A DNA stretch of 64,000 nt, taken from assembly GCA_937864265.1 (NCBI GenBank), contig CALMIR010000202.1, positions 1-64,000 on the forward strand. Reading direction: 5' to 3'. Of this stretch, positions 35,418-43,568 are shown piece by piece (within the stretch, counting starts at the first letter, position 1; every line of letters begins with the position of its first letter). The notes beneath the pieces were generated by a model. The model had not been told where the DNA came from and made no database searches. It saw only the letters and a program-made list of their open reading frames with translations. Origin of the DNA: an uncultured Saprospirales bacterium (GTDB lineage: Bacteria > Bacteroidota > Bacteroidia > Chitinophagales > Saprospiraceae). The position numbers and the translations under genes were made by a program.

Positions 35418-35838
35418 ATTGGAGCAGCAGCATGTAATCAACGCACAAAAAAATGCACTCAGCCACTCAGCCCATTCATCAACCAAGGCTTGCAAGAGTT
35501 TTTTTTTCTCACCCACACGAGGGAACGCGTAATCGGGCAATTGATGCATCCATAATCAAGCCCTTCATTGAAAGTCTATACAGAAACAGCATATGACACG
35601 TTTCATTCAGACAATAGGGCAGTTGGTAATAGGTGACTTAGCGAAAGTGGCGGGTCAGTGCTTCATGGTACATTTGTGCAAGCTCTAAACCGTTTTGCGC
35701 AAGCCACTGTTCGCTTTAAGTACATTCCTTTTGATGCCGGTCAAGTATCTTTAAATCCAAATTTTTCATACAAAAAGGAGGCATCTCCATCGGCAATTCA
35801 GCTGATATAGTAGGATTTTTGGAAGGCATTCAAGGTAT
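35418..35838. other. Intergenic region with decayed coding sequence
   Basis: The 421-base gap holds no intact gene. It contains the possible minus-strand remnant listed at 35638-35769, interrupted by an in-frame stop. A short minus-strand frame reaching 35549 overlaps the bestrophin 3' end and looks like a shadow there. I see no terminator. Confidence 0.4.
35638..35769 (-). pseudogene. Possible small gene remnant with an in-frame stop
   Basis: Read from an ATG at 35769, 44 codons give MKNLDLKILDRHQKECT, a TAA, then SEQWLAQNGLELAQMY and HEALTRHFR before a final stop. The composition looks protein-like (helical), but I do not recognise it. It may be a decayed open frame, or chance. Confidence 0.3.
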
Positions 35839-36477
35839 CTAAAACTCTGTAAATCCATTTAGAAAATCCTCCATATCGCCTTGATAATCATCAAATAACC
35901 CCTCTCCTGTATAGGTCAGTAATTGAATAGATCCTTTTGAGCTAGAATAATAATACCCAAAATAAGTAAACCTCATTCCCTGAATAGTACCCGCCATTTG
36001 CATCATCAAAACCTTAATTCCATTTACAATTCTGTATTCCTTTTTAGTGATTTTAATATCCGGTGAAACACCTCTTGCGTTTTCCAATGCAATCTCTTGT
36101 AAGGTTTCAAGGGGAATTTGTATTTTTTCTGTAATCAACATTCCATACAAATCTTCACCCTTCTTTTGAAATTCAAATTCTGCTGCTGAATTATTTGTTG
36201 ATTTAGTAAAACTCCATGATCTTGGGTTGATCCAAACCCCAATATTTAGTTTTTCACTTTTTACCAGAAAAGTAGATTTATCTTCTTTCGTAAAGTTCGT
36301 TTCATTCAGGCTGATCTCAAATTCTTCTGTAATGTCAGCATTCACATATTCCCATGTACCATCTTGAAAAAGGATTACTTCATCACCTGTCTCTGTTACT
36401 GCCTTGATTTGCGCATGAATCATTTGATTTGCAATACAGCAAAGCCCAATCAAAAATAATTGTTTTGAGAATGTCAT
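35839..36477 (-). CDS. Secreted protein of unknown function
   Basis: The 212-residue protein has a signal peptide (MTFSKQLFLIGLCCIANQMI ending in HAQ). A short segment follows that reads like an SH3-type opening (KAVTETGDEVILFQDGTWEYV), then a longer alpha/beta domain with the pattern of PsbP-like folds (LNIGVWINPRSWSF, LYGMLITEKIQIPLETLQEI, then MRFTYFGYYYSS). The last part resembles domains that sense or bind small ligands. It is AT-rich like the two genes before it and probably part of the same foreign segment. I cannot assign a function. Confidence 0.7.
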   Translation of the reverse strand: MTFSKQLFLIGLCCIANQMIHAQIKAVTETGDEVILFQDGTWEYVNADITEEFEISLNETNFTKEDKSTFLVKSEKLNIGVWINPRSWSFTKSTNNSAAEFEFQKKGEDLYGMLITEKIQIPLETLQEIALENARGVSPDIKITKKEYRIVNGIKVLMMQMAGTIQGMRFTYFGYYYSSSKGSIQLLTYTGEGLFDDYQGDMEDFLNGFTEF

Positions 36478-36630
36478 TTTGATTTTCGTTTTTGTTATTA
36501 TATGTTAATAATCAAACAATTAATAATAATTCAACCCAGAATCAAAAACGAAGCTAAGCTTTAGCCCCGCACACACCAAGGTGTGGTAAACCAGAAACCA
36601 GAGACTTGAAACTAGGAACCCTCAACGCGC

Positions 36631-37512
36631 CTACCACCCACCGCCAGCACCGCCACCGCCTGTAAGGCCACCGCCAAAACCCCCGAAGCCGCCGCCGCCA
36701 AAGCCACCCCAGCCATCAAAACCGCCGCCGCCACTACCACCGCCACCGCGGCTGGGCCAGCTACCCGGACCGGGGAAAAATATCCAACCGCCGCCGCGCC
36801 CCCGGCGATAACGCCGATCCATATCATAACGACCTCCCCTATAGTAACCGCCGTCGTCGTCGTCGTCATCGTCGCCGCCTCCCATACGAGAAAACAGGAT
36901 AATCAACACAACGATCACCAAAACGATCAGTAAAAAAGGAATGCCGCCTTCTGCATCGCGGGGCTGGGCATCTTCATTGGTGTATTCCCCCTGGCCGTAA
37001 TCCATAATAGCCTGGGTGCCTTCGTCCAAGCCTTGATAAAAACGGGCGGAGCGAAAATTGGGAGAAATGATGTTGTCGATGATTCTTTTGGCGATGGCAT
37101 CGGGCAGGAAGCCTTCTGATCCATAACCAGTAACGATGCGGATTTTGCGCTCTTGTTGGGCTACATAGAGCAGCACGCCATTGCTGTTGGCCTCGCTGCC
37201 GCCTATTTTCCAGGCTTCAAATATCTTCAAAGCGCATTCAAAATCGTCGTCTCCATTCAGGGTAGTTTGGGTAACGATGGCGATTTGGGTAGATGTCTCT
37301 TGGGCGTAAGCGCTGAGCTTTCGGCCCAATTGAACCACCTCCTGCCGACTGAGCATACCTGCATAATCATTGACTAGGAAATTGGTAGGAGGCGGCACTT
37401 CGCACTGCGCCCATAGCGTACCTTGCAAGCCCAGCAGGCTAATGAGGAATGGCCATAAAAAACGGAAAGCAGCCCACCGTTTAATTATAAGAAATCTCGT
37501 CGGATAATTCAT
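36631..37512 (-). CDS. TPM-domain membrane protein with Asp/Gly-rich tail (YgcG-like)
   Basis: I start at 37512 (MNYPTRFLIIKRW), with the alternative six codons upstream. The 293-residue protein has an N-terminal signal or anchor, then a TPM domain of about 120 residues: LVNDYAGMLSRQEVVQLGRK, STQIAIVTQTTLNG, then GVLLYVAQQERKIRIVTGYG. A membrane helix follows (FLLIVLVIVVLIILF), then a tail of seven Asp and long Gly-rich runs interrupted by Arg and Trp. TPM domains bind calcium-like ions and occur in membrane-associated phosphatases and repair factors. It overlaps the other TPM gene by 32 bases and sits in a lemA-TPM-TPM operon. Confidence 0.85.
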   Translation of the reverse strand: MNYPTRFLIIKRWAAFRFLWPFLISLLGLQGTLWAQCEVPPPTNFLVNDYAGMLSRQEVVQLGRKLSAYAQETSTQIAIVTQTTLNGDDDFECALKIFEAWKIGGSEANSNGVLLYVAQQERKIRIVTGYGSEGFLPDAIAKRIIDNIISPNFRSARFYQGLDEGTQAIMDYGQGEYTNEDAQPRDAEGGIPFLLIVLVIVVLIILFSRMGGGDDDDDDDGGYYRGGRYDMDRRYRRGRGGGWIFFPGPGSWPSRGGGGSGGGGFDGWGGFGGGGFGGFGGGLTGGGGAGGGW

Positions 37513-37909
37513 TTTTATCGTCTTCCTCATAAGGGAAGTATTGTTTTAATTTTTCGCCAACTTTTTCAATGGCCTGGCAAATACCTTCTGTAAAATCACC
37601 TTGCTGAAAAAACGACTGCATGAGGTCGCGTTCCTCCTGCCAAAAAGCGTCGCCCACCAATTCGTGAATCCCCTGATCGCCGATGATGGCAAATGCTTTG
37701 CGATCGGGTGCCAGGAAAATCAGCACACCGTTGCGCGCTTTGGTGCGGTGCATCCCCAGTTTTTTGAAAACGCGCCTTGCTTCCTGCAAAATTTCGCCCT
37801 TGCAATTGTCTTCCAAATGGACGCGGATCTCGCCCGATGTTTTCAGTTCTGCCTCGCGGATGGCGAATATCATGCGTTCTTCTTCTTCCCGCTGGAAAAA
37901 TTTGATCAT
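37481..37909 (-). CDS. Soluble TPM-domain protein
   Basis: The 142-residue protein is a bare TPM domain without membrane segment: MIKFFQREEEERMIFAIREA, then SGEIRVHLEDNC, LGMHRTKARNGVLIFLAPDR and AIIGDQGIHELVGDAFW. It matches the short Psb32/YgcG-like cytosolic members. Its start is 103 bases downstream of lemA and its end overlaps the second TPM gene, so all three are probably one transcript. The pair of a soluble and a membrane TPM protein with LemA is common in Bacteroidota, though the process they serve is poorly defined. Confidence 0.85.
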   Translation of the reverse strand: MIKFFQREEEERMIFAIREAELKTSGEIRVHLEDNCKGEILQEARRVFKKLGMHRTKARNGVLIFLAPDRKAFAIIGDQGIHELVGDAFWQEERDLMQSFFQQGDFTEGICQAIEKVGEKLKQYFPYEEDDKNELSDEISYN

Positions 37910-38012
37910 AAGATGCGGTTGTTAACTCCTTTGCCGAAGGTTCAATTTGTTGAGGAAGCCTCGAAGCAAAGCAAACACAAGACTCCCTCAACAAATAACA
38001 CGAGCGGCTACC

Positions 38013-38606
38013 CTATTTACTAAAATCAACGTTGGGCGCATCCTCGGCGCCTTCGGCGGCTTCAAATTGGGCTTTTTGGCTGAAGCCAAACATGCCTGCA
38101 AAAAGACTGCCTGGGAAATAGCGCACTTTTTTGTTATAGGCTGTTACAGAATCGTTGTAGCGGTTGCGCGCTACCTTGATCCGGTTTTCAGTGCCTTCCA
38201 ACTGTGCTTGCAATTCCTTGAAATTCTCGTTGGCTTTCAATTGCGGATAGTTTTCAGAAATGAGCAGCAAACGCCCCAATGACTGGGACAATCCGGCCTG
38301 AGCTTCTTGAAAACTCTTCAATTGTTCGGGCGTGATATTGCTAGGATCAATGTTGACACTGGTAGCTCTGGATCGGGCACTGACCACTTCTGCTAAAGTG
38401 CTTTGCTCAAAATCAGCTACGCCTTTAACGGTATTGACCAGGTTAGGGATGAGGTCGGCGCGGCGTTGGTATTCGCTTTGTACTTTACTCCAGGCATTTT
38501 CAACATCTTCTTCCATGCTGACGAATCCGTTGTAGCTGTTGCAGCCACTCATAAACAGAATCAAGCCCAGGGCAATAAGAATAATCGGTAAAACCAGCGA
38601 TTTCAT
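38013..38606 (-). CDS. LemA family protein
   Basis: The 197-residue protein has a lipoprotein-like N-terminus (MKSLVLPIILIALGLILFMS with Cys just after) and the conserved LemA core: NGFVSMEEDVENAWSKVQ, YQRRADLIPNLVNTVKGVA, FEQSTLAEVVSARS, then RLLLISENYPQLKAN and VARNRYNDSVTAYN. LemA proteins are long antiparallel helical bundles anchored in the membrane, with an accessory role in membrane or stress homeostasis. It is the first gene of the lemA-TPM-TPM operon. Confidence 0.94.
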   Translation of the reverse strand: MKSLVLPIILIALGLILFMSGCNSYNGFVSMEEDVENAWSKVQSEYQRRADLIPNLVNTVKGVADFEQSTLAEVVSARSRATSVNIDPSNITPEQLKSFQEAQAGLSQSLGRLLLISENYPQLKANENFKELQAQLEGTENRIKVARNRYNDSVTAYNKKVRYFPGSLFAGMFGFSQKAQFEAAEGAEDAPNVDFSK

Positions 38607-38645
38607 GTATTTTTTTGGTTTTGTTTTGAATGAGAAATAGTAAAC

Positions 38646-39761
38646 TTATGACGGTTGTGGGCCGGAAAGGTCATCACTTTCGGCCTTTTTCTTAGATAAA
38701 AACAATTCGAGCAACTTTTCGGCTCCCTGAAAAGAGGAAATTTGACCACTCAATACCTCCTTTTCGATGAATGACAGTTTTTCCCGGACAGATGGATGTT
38801 GAAAAAAATCCGCCCGCAACCGATCGTTGATGGTTTCGTACAACCAATACCGGGCCTGCAGTTTTCGATTGCTGTCAAAATAAGCATTTTTTTGGGTAAA
38901 CGCGATAAATTCAAACAGGGTTTCCAAAATTTCGGGCAATCCCGTGCCACTAATGGCCGAGCAAGTCAGTACCTGCGGTATCCATTGGCTGTCTTTGGGA
39001 GGAAAAAGGTGCAAGGCATTTTTATAAGCGGCGCGCGCTTGTTTGGCCAATAGTACCCGATCACCATCGGCTTTGTTCACGACAATCAAGTCGGCCATTT
39101 CTACGATGCCCCGCTTGATACCCTGTAATTCATCGCCTGCTCCGGGGAGCAAAAGCAATAGGAAAAAATCGGATAAGGCATGAACGGCCACTTCTGATTG
39201 GCCAACTCCAACCGTTTCTATCAGGATCGTATCGTATCCTGCCGCTTCGCACAAAATGATGCTTTCCCGGGTTTTACGGGCCACCCCACCTAAAGTGTCT
39301 CCTGCGGGGGAAGGGCGGATGTAAGCGTCCTCCTGGCGAGACAATTGCTCCATGCGGGTTTTATCGCCCAAAATGCTGCCTTTGCTCAATTGGCTGGAAG
39401 GGTCAATGGCCAATACTGCCACTTTTCGACCTTGTTTGATCAGTGCTAGCCCCAAGGCTTCAATAAAGGTACTTTTTCCAACGCCCGGTGTACCGGTGAT
39501 GCCGATGCGTACAGAAGCACCACTGTGGGGCAAGCAGGCTTCCACCAATTCCTGTGCTTGTTGGGTATGGTTGCGTTGGGTGCTTTCCACTAATGTAATG
39601 GCCTTGCTGAGGTAGATTTTATTGCCCGATATAAGGCCTTCTATGATCGTAGCAGTACTCAAGTCTGGCCTTATCTTGGTCTTTAAATGCGGGTTGATAG
39701 CCGCAGGGGCTGCTACTCCTTGGCGTACATTCAAACTCCGTTCATCCTCTTTTTTAGCCAT
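38646..39761 (-). CDS. meaB: Methylmalonyl-CoA mutase-associated GTPase
   Basis: MeaB is a G3E-family GTPase that loads and protects adenosylcobalamin in methylmalonyl-CoA mutase. The 371-residue length is normal. Walker A is GTPGVGKST (residues 90-98). Base-recognition is in ADLIVVNKADGDR, and further conserved segments are LAIDPSSQLSKGSILGDKTR and IETVGVGQSEVAVH. No mutase subunit is adjacent, so it must act on a mutase encoded elsewhere. It is transcribed away from the large gap carrying element C. Confidence 0.93.
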   Translation of the reverse strand: MAKKEDERSLNVRQGVAAPAAINPHLKTKIRPDLSTATIIEGLISGNKIYLSKAITLVESTQRNHTQQAQELVEACLPHSGASVRIGITGTPGVGKSTFIEALGLALIKQGRKVAVLAIDPSSQLSKGSILGDKTRMEQLSRQEDAYIRPSPAGDTLGGVARKTRESIILCEAAGYDTILIETVGVGQSEVAVHALSDFFLLLLLPGAGDELQGIKRGIVEMADLIVVNKADGDRVLLAKQARAAYKNALHLFPPKDSQWIPQVLTCSAISGTGLPEILETLFEFIAFTQKNAYFDSNRKLQARYWLYETINDRLRADFFQHPSVREKLSFIEKEVLSGQISSFQGAEKLLELFLSKKKAESDDLSGPQPS

Positions 39762-40268
39762 AAATCGACCAATAACGCTTTGGTAAGAGCTGTTAAAGTT
39801 TTTACCAAAATCATATTATTTTTTTAACAATATGTAATAGACTCTGATTTTCAACGTTTTGCGCTCGTTGACAAAATTAACAAATTCTGTTCTGATTACT
39901 GCTTTTGGGTTAAAATTTCCTAATTCGCCCTGTCGGCGATCGCACCCTATTGACCGATAAAATCTTTTTCCCCTTCTTTGCATCAATCAAATTAAGTAGT
40001 GTGCAAAAAATGACTTCCCGATTTATCAAAGTCCTTACCCTAGCGGACACACTTAAAATGAACCGTTTAGCCCGCTAGGGTAAGGACAAATCGGGAACTT
40101 AATTTTTCTGCGTTACTAAGTGAAACAATCTACATCAATTCCCTATTAAACCCTAACTTTTGAAAACAGGCCTGTTTGGAACTTACTTAGCGCTAAACAG
40201 GCACCTTTGAGAATCCTGTTTTTTATATATGTATTTGGCAATCTGTTAACTTTCAAAAACCCCTTACT
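39762..40268. other. Intergenic gap with palindromic element C
   Basis: The 507-base gap between two divergent genes holds element C (39996-40116) and otherwise AT-rich sequence. A run of short A/T tracts lies near both gene starts; I see no convincing consensus promoter. There are no coding frames that look real. Confidence 0.5.
39996..40116 (-). mobile_element. Palindromic MITE-like element, copy C
   Basis: The best-preserved copy (121 bases) with terminal repeats GTAGTGTGCAAAAAATGACT and, on the other strand, GTAACGCAGAAAAATTAAGT. It has a 16-base perfect internal inverted repeat (GTCCTTACCCTAGCGG and its complement) around an AT-rich spacer. Flanking triplets are TAA on both sides, the only exact duplication of the family. 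The end that faces genes in the other copies here points to meaB but is 234 bases away. Confidence 0.8.
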
Positions 40269-40619
40269 ATGTTTCAATGGTGCGCTCTCTTTTTTCTTTT
40301 TCCTTTCGCTATCATGGGGCAAAATAGCTTACTAGTAGGCGAAACAGACATCAATCAATTAGAAGCAGTACGGATTATTGACGTGGATGTTCGTTGGCAT
40401 GCCGGATTTTTCTATGCCAAAGTGGACTACGGCCAGGAAAACTGCCGCATCCCTTATAATCGCTGTAAGATCAATACACCTGATGGCGCAGTGATGGAAT
40501 TCGCATCCACCGTAGCCGTGATCAACTACCTAGAAGCCCGGGGCTGGCGACTCGACTTTGTTTATCAGCGGGGCGATTGTGAAGATCAAGAAGAACGATT
40601 TTTATTCAGGAAAAACTGA
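40269..40619 (+). CDS. Small secreted protein, function unknown
   Basis: The 116-residue protein has a short signal peptide (MFQWCALFFLFPFAIMGQ). The rest contains YAKVDYGQENCRIPYNRCK, with two cysteines that could form a disulfide, and VAVINYLEARGWRLDFVYQR, which suggests a strand-helix-strand module. I do not recognise a family. It is an isolated gene convergent with paaG, with 139 bases between the stops. Confidence 0.6.
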   Translation: MFQWCALFFLFPFAIMGQNSLLVGETDINQLEAVRIIDVDVRWHAGFFYAKVDYGQENCRIPYNRCKINTPDGAVMEFASTVAVINYLEARGWRLDFVYQRGDCEDQEERFLFRKN

Positions 40620-40758
40620 CTTTATTCTTATACCAACTACGCGCTCTCTTTGGACTTTGAATTGGCAATTTCATCAAGACCACCGCTCATTTTTTACAGC
40701 AATCATTTATTCAAGTAATTACCGGACGCTCTCTAGCTGTAAAGATGGCGGTGGTTTT

Positions 40759-41535
40759 TTATTGCCCTTTGAAAACTGGCGTTCTTTTCTCCAAAAAAGC
40801 CTGTACCCCTTCCTGATAATCTGCTGTCTGTCCTGCCGCTGTTTGCAAACGATCTTCCAAGTCCAGTTGTTCTTCCAGCTTATTGGACATCGAGCTGTTT
40901 AGTGCCTGTTTGATGTAAGCTAAGGCTTTAGTCGGCATTTGCGAAAGCTGTGTGGCCAGGTTTAGTGCTTTTTCTTCCAGTTCATTTGCCGCATAACAAG
41001 CGTATATCATACCCATTCGCTCTGCCTCCGCCGCCATTATTTTATCGCCCAGCATCATCAGGGCAGCAGCTTTTTGAAAACCAATGAGCCTAGGCAGGAA
41101 AAAAGTGCCTCCACTATCGGGTATCAGGCCTATTTTGCTAAAAGCTTGAATAAAAGAGGCCGATTCTGCCGCTACTACCACATCGCAGGCTAGGGCAATA
41201 TTAGCCCCTGCTCCAGCAGCCACGCCATTTACCATAGCTACAATCGGTAGGTCTATGTGGCGTATTCGCTGGATGATGGGGTTGTAGTGCTCTGAAAGAA
41301 TGGTACTCAATTCGGGCGCATTTTCCCGGACAACCTCCTGCAAGTCTTGTCCGGCGCAAAATGCTTTGCCCCCACCAGTCAGCATTATAGCCCGTATGCT
41401 GGGGTTTTGTTGGGCCTCGTCCAGCGCGGCTTGTAGCGCCAGTGCCATTTCCCGGTTGAAGCTGTTATAGACTTGTGGGCGATTGAGCGTCAGTTTGAGT
41501 ACACCGCCTATTTGTTCTTTTAGTATAGTTTCCAT
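40759..41535 (-). CDS. paaG: PaaG-like enoyl-CoA hydratase/isomerase
   Basis: The 258-residue crotonase-fold protein resembles 2-(1,2-epoxy-1,2-dihydrophenyl)acetyl-CoA isomerase: LNRPQVYNSFNREMALAL, GGGKAFCAGQDLQEV (oxyanion hole loop), NGVAAGAGANIALACDVV, FSKIGLIPDSGGTFFLPR. The aspartate in PDSGGT is where PaaG carries its catalytic acid. Its start is six bases downstream of paaD, so it is in the phenylacetate context. The rest of the phenylacetate operon is not in this window. A general enoyl-CoA hydratase role cannot be excluded. Confidence 0.85.
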   Translation of the reverse strand: METILKEQIGGVLKLTLNRPQVYNSFNREMALALQAALDEAQQNPSIRAIMLTGGGKAFCAGQDLQEVVRENAPELSTILSEHYNPIIQRIRHIDLPIVAMVNGVAAGAGANIALACDVVVAAESASFIQAFSKIGLIPDSGGTFFLPRLIGFQKAAALMMLGDKIMAAEAERMGMIYACYAANELEEKALNLATQLSQMPTKALAYIKQALNSSMSNKLEEQLDLEDRLQTAAGQTADYQEGVQAFLEKRTPVFKGQ

Positions 41536-41541
41536 AACTGA

Positions 41542-42048
41542 TCAATGACATTTAAAATAGTCAAAAGGTTCTAAGCATTCATTGCACTTGTACATGGCTT
41601 TGCAGGCAGTTGATCCAAACTGGCTGACCATGCGGGTATCTTCTGCTCCGCAATTGGGACAAGGCACCATCACATCATCCTGAAAAAGGGCTTTTTTATC
41701 AACTGTTCCTGGAGCGGGAGGTGCTATGCCGTAAGCCCTGAGTTTATCCCTGCCTGCTTCGCTCATCCAGTCGGTAGTCCAAGCTGGGCTTAGCACGGTA
41801 GTCACCTTGACGGCATCGAAGCCAGCCTCTTGAAGCGCGGCTTTGATATTGATTGCTATCGTATTCATGGCTGGGCAACCGGAATAGGTAGGCGTAATGA
41901 CCACTTCGAGTAGGCCATCGGGGTGCAGCACTATATCGCGTACGATCCCCAGATCCGTAACGGTCAAAACCGGAATTTCCGGGTCGCAAACACTCTCCAA
42001 CAAGTCCCAGACGCTTGCGGTATCGGTTTTATTGGTCATCAATGGCAT
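41542..42048 (-). CDS. paaD: Phenylacetyl-CoA epoxidase accessory protein PaaD
   Basis: The 168-residue protein has an N-terminal MIP18/SufT-like domain (LLESVCDPEIPVLTVTDLGI, then VITPTYSGCPAMNTI) and a C-terminal zinc- or Fe-S-binding part (CPNCGAEDT and KCNECLEPFDYFKC). This architecture is typical of PaaD, which helps assemble the PaaABCE epoxidase diiron centre. Two starts are possible, 42048 and 42039. No paaA, B, C or E is here; the next gene upstream is an unrelated 443-residue protein. Confidence 0.9.
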   Translation of the reverse strand: MPLMTNKTDTASVWDLLESVCDPEIPVLTVTDLGIVRDIVLHPDGLLEVVITPTYSGCPAMNTIAINIKAALQEAGFDAVKVTTVLSPAWTTDWMSEAGRDKLRAYGIAPPAPGTVDKKALFQDDVMVPCPNCGAEDTRMVSQFGSTACKAMYKCNECLEPFDYFKCH

Positions 42049-42103
42049 GGTTGGGCTATTTAATAGTAAACATTCAACATCAGGTCAAGTGGAAAGTTTA
42101 CCT

Positions 42104-43435
42104 CTAATCCACTTTGGTCATGTCCAAGTTGCGCACCATCAGCAGGTACGATTTTGCAAAAACGGCCAAATTATCAAAAGCCAAAGTGCCCGTTGCCGGA
42201 TGAAGTTTTGGAAAAGAGAGCTTGTTGTCTGACGCAATTTTTTTGATGGCCTTGATGAGGCCTTTCTTGTCAAACTGCCCTGTACCGGGGTCGTAATATT
42301 GAGGACTAAAGCCGAGCTTGTTAAAATACGCCGGCTCCATGATCTGATAATAAAGGTGAAAATATTCGCGATCCGGCTTGGGAACCGCATAATTAAACAT
42401 GCAATAACCAACGATGTATCCTGGTATGGACAAGGCGATTTGAGTATGGCCGTGCTCCATGTACCAGTCGATGTGATACAATTCAGCATCGATGAAAGAA
42501 GATATCCGATCGTGGTTGACAGAATGGGTAATCCCAAAAGTGCTTTTTACCCGGTACATTTCTTTGAAAAACTCCTCCTGGGGTCGCGCAGCCAGTTCGC
42601 GCATGCTTTTGCAAAGCAATTCGTTCTTCTGGACAACCGGCTGACCGTTGTTTTCATAATACTGTCGGTGCATCCTTTCTAGTGCTTCCATCATATAGCC
42701 TTCGGGCTTGACCAGATAATCCAGCCTGTAAATTAGGTCGAGCAACAAAAAGCTGAAACTGCCCGCATATTGCAATTTATTGAGTTTGCCGTTGTCGATT
42801 TCGTACATCACCTCTTCTATTTTGGCTTTGATGAAATCGTATTTGACCTTTTTTTCCTCATCGGGCAAATTTTCCAAGTGGGTAGAATCAACCGCCTGTA
42901 GCACTTGAAATTCTTCCATCAGCAAATCATCCTGCTTATCGGCTTTGACCGCCAGTTCTTTTAGGGCGTAGTAAAGTTTGTACGGCGAACCATCCAGCAC
43001 ATAGGTGTCAAAAACAATACAAATATTATTGTCTTCATCCAAGCTAAAACGGCTGTATTTCAGGTCGAAATTTTGCTCCATGAGCCGGCGCATGAAGCCC
43101 ACATTCAGGTTCTCTACTTTAACTACCTTGGCTTCAGCCCGCAGTTTTTGAGGATTGGCGTATCCGGTGATTTTTTTAGAACCCTGCAACAACTCAAAGC
43201 GCAGCAGGCCATTTTCTTCCCAGCACTTTACATTGCCCTCTTTTTCGTCTTTCAGATAAAAGAAAAACTGCCGATAGCTTTCCAGAAAATTTTCATTTTC
43301 AAAAGCTTCCAGCGCACGATTCCAAGCGTCGTATCGAATGGTTTCTTTGTAAGAATCGCTGTACCTGCCAAAACTAATGTAAGGCTCATTGATTTCATTG
43401 TGTTTTGGGCTAAAAAGCCGATCGAATAATCCCAT
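42104..43435 (-). CDS. Large soluble protein of unknown function
   Basis: The 443-residue protein has no signal peptide or membrane helix. It begins MGLFDRLFSPKHNEI, then residues about 40-170 read like a YbjN or type III chaperone-like alpha/beta domain (NGLLRFELLQGSKKITGYAN, MRRLMEQNFDLKYSRFSLD, IVFDTYVLDGSPYKLYYALK). The remainder is mostly helical with an aromatic-rich end (YFHLYYQIMEPAYFNKLGF). It lies just upstream of paaD on the same strand (55 bases apart), but a role in that pathway is not supported by sequence. Confidence 0.75.
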   Translation of the reverse strand: MGLFDRLFSPKHNEINEPYISFGRYSDSYKETIRYDAWNRALEAFENENFLESYRQFFFYLKDEKEGNVKCWEENGLLRFELLQGSKKITGYANPQKLRAEAKVVKVENLNVGFMRRLMEQNFDLKYSRFSLDEDNNICIVFDTYVLDGSPYKLYYALKELAVKADKQDDLLMEEFQVLQAVDSTHLENLPDEEKKVKYDFIKAKIEEVMYEIDNGKLNKLQYAGSFSFLLLDLIYRLDYLVKPEGYMMEALERMHRQYYENNGQPVVQKNELLCKSMRELAARPQEEFFKEMYRVKSTFGITHSVNHDRISSFIDAELYHIDWYMEHGHTQIALSIPGYIVGYCMFNYAVPKPDREYFHLYYQIMEPAYFNKLGFSPQYYDPGTGQFDKKGLIKAIKKIASDNKLSFPKLHPATGTLAFDNLAVFAKSYLLMVRNLDMTKVD

Positions 43436-43568
43436 CGGATGTGGCGAATTGATAATTGGTAAAAAGAAAGAACCGGAAAAATACTACTTTTAAGGCAAAT
43501 GTCTGATAAGTTGCTGCTCGAAATTATTCCTGGAATTGTGAAAGACAGCAATAAGTAAACTCAATACT

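Noticed and set aside
36661..36780. Gly-rich coding run as a possible repeat or sequencing artefact
   Set aside because: The frame is open throughout, and the tail matches the known glycine-rich ends of YgcG-like TPM proteins.
37596..38023. Overlapping frames on both strands around the soluble TPM gene
   Set aside because: They overlap the TPM domain gene, which has a recognisable family pattern and tight operon spacing.
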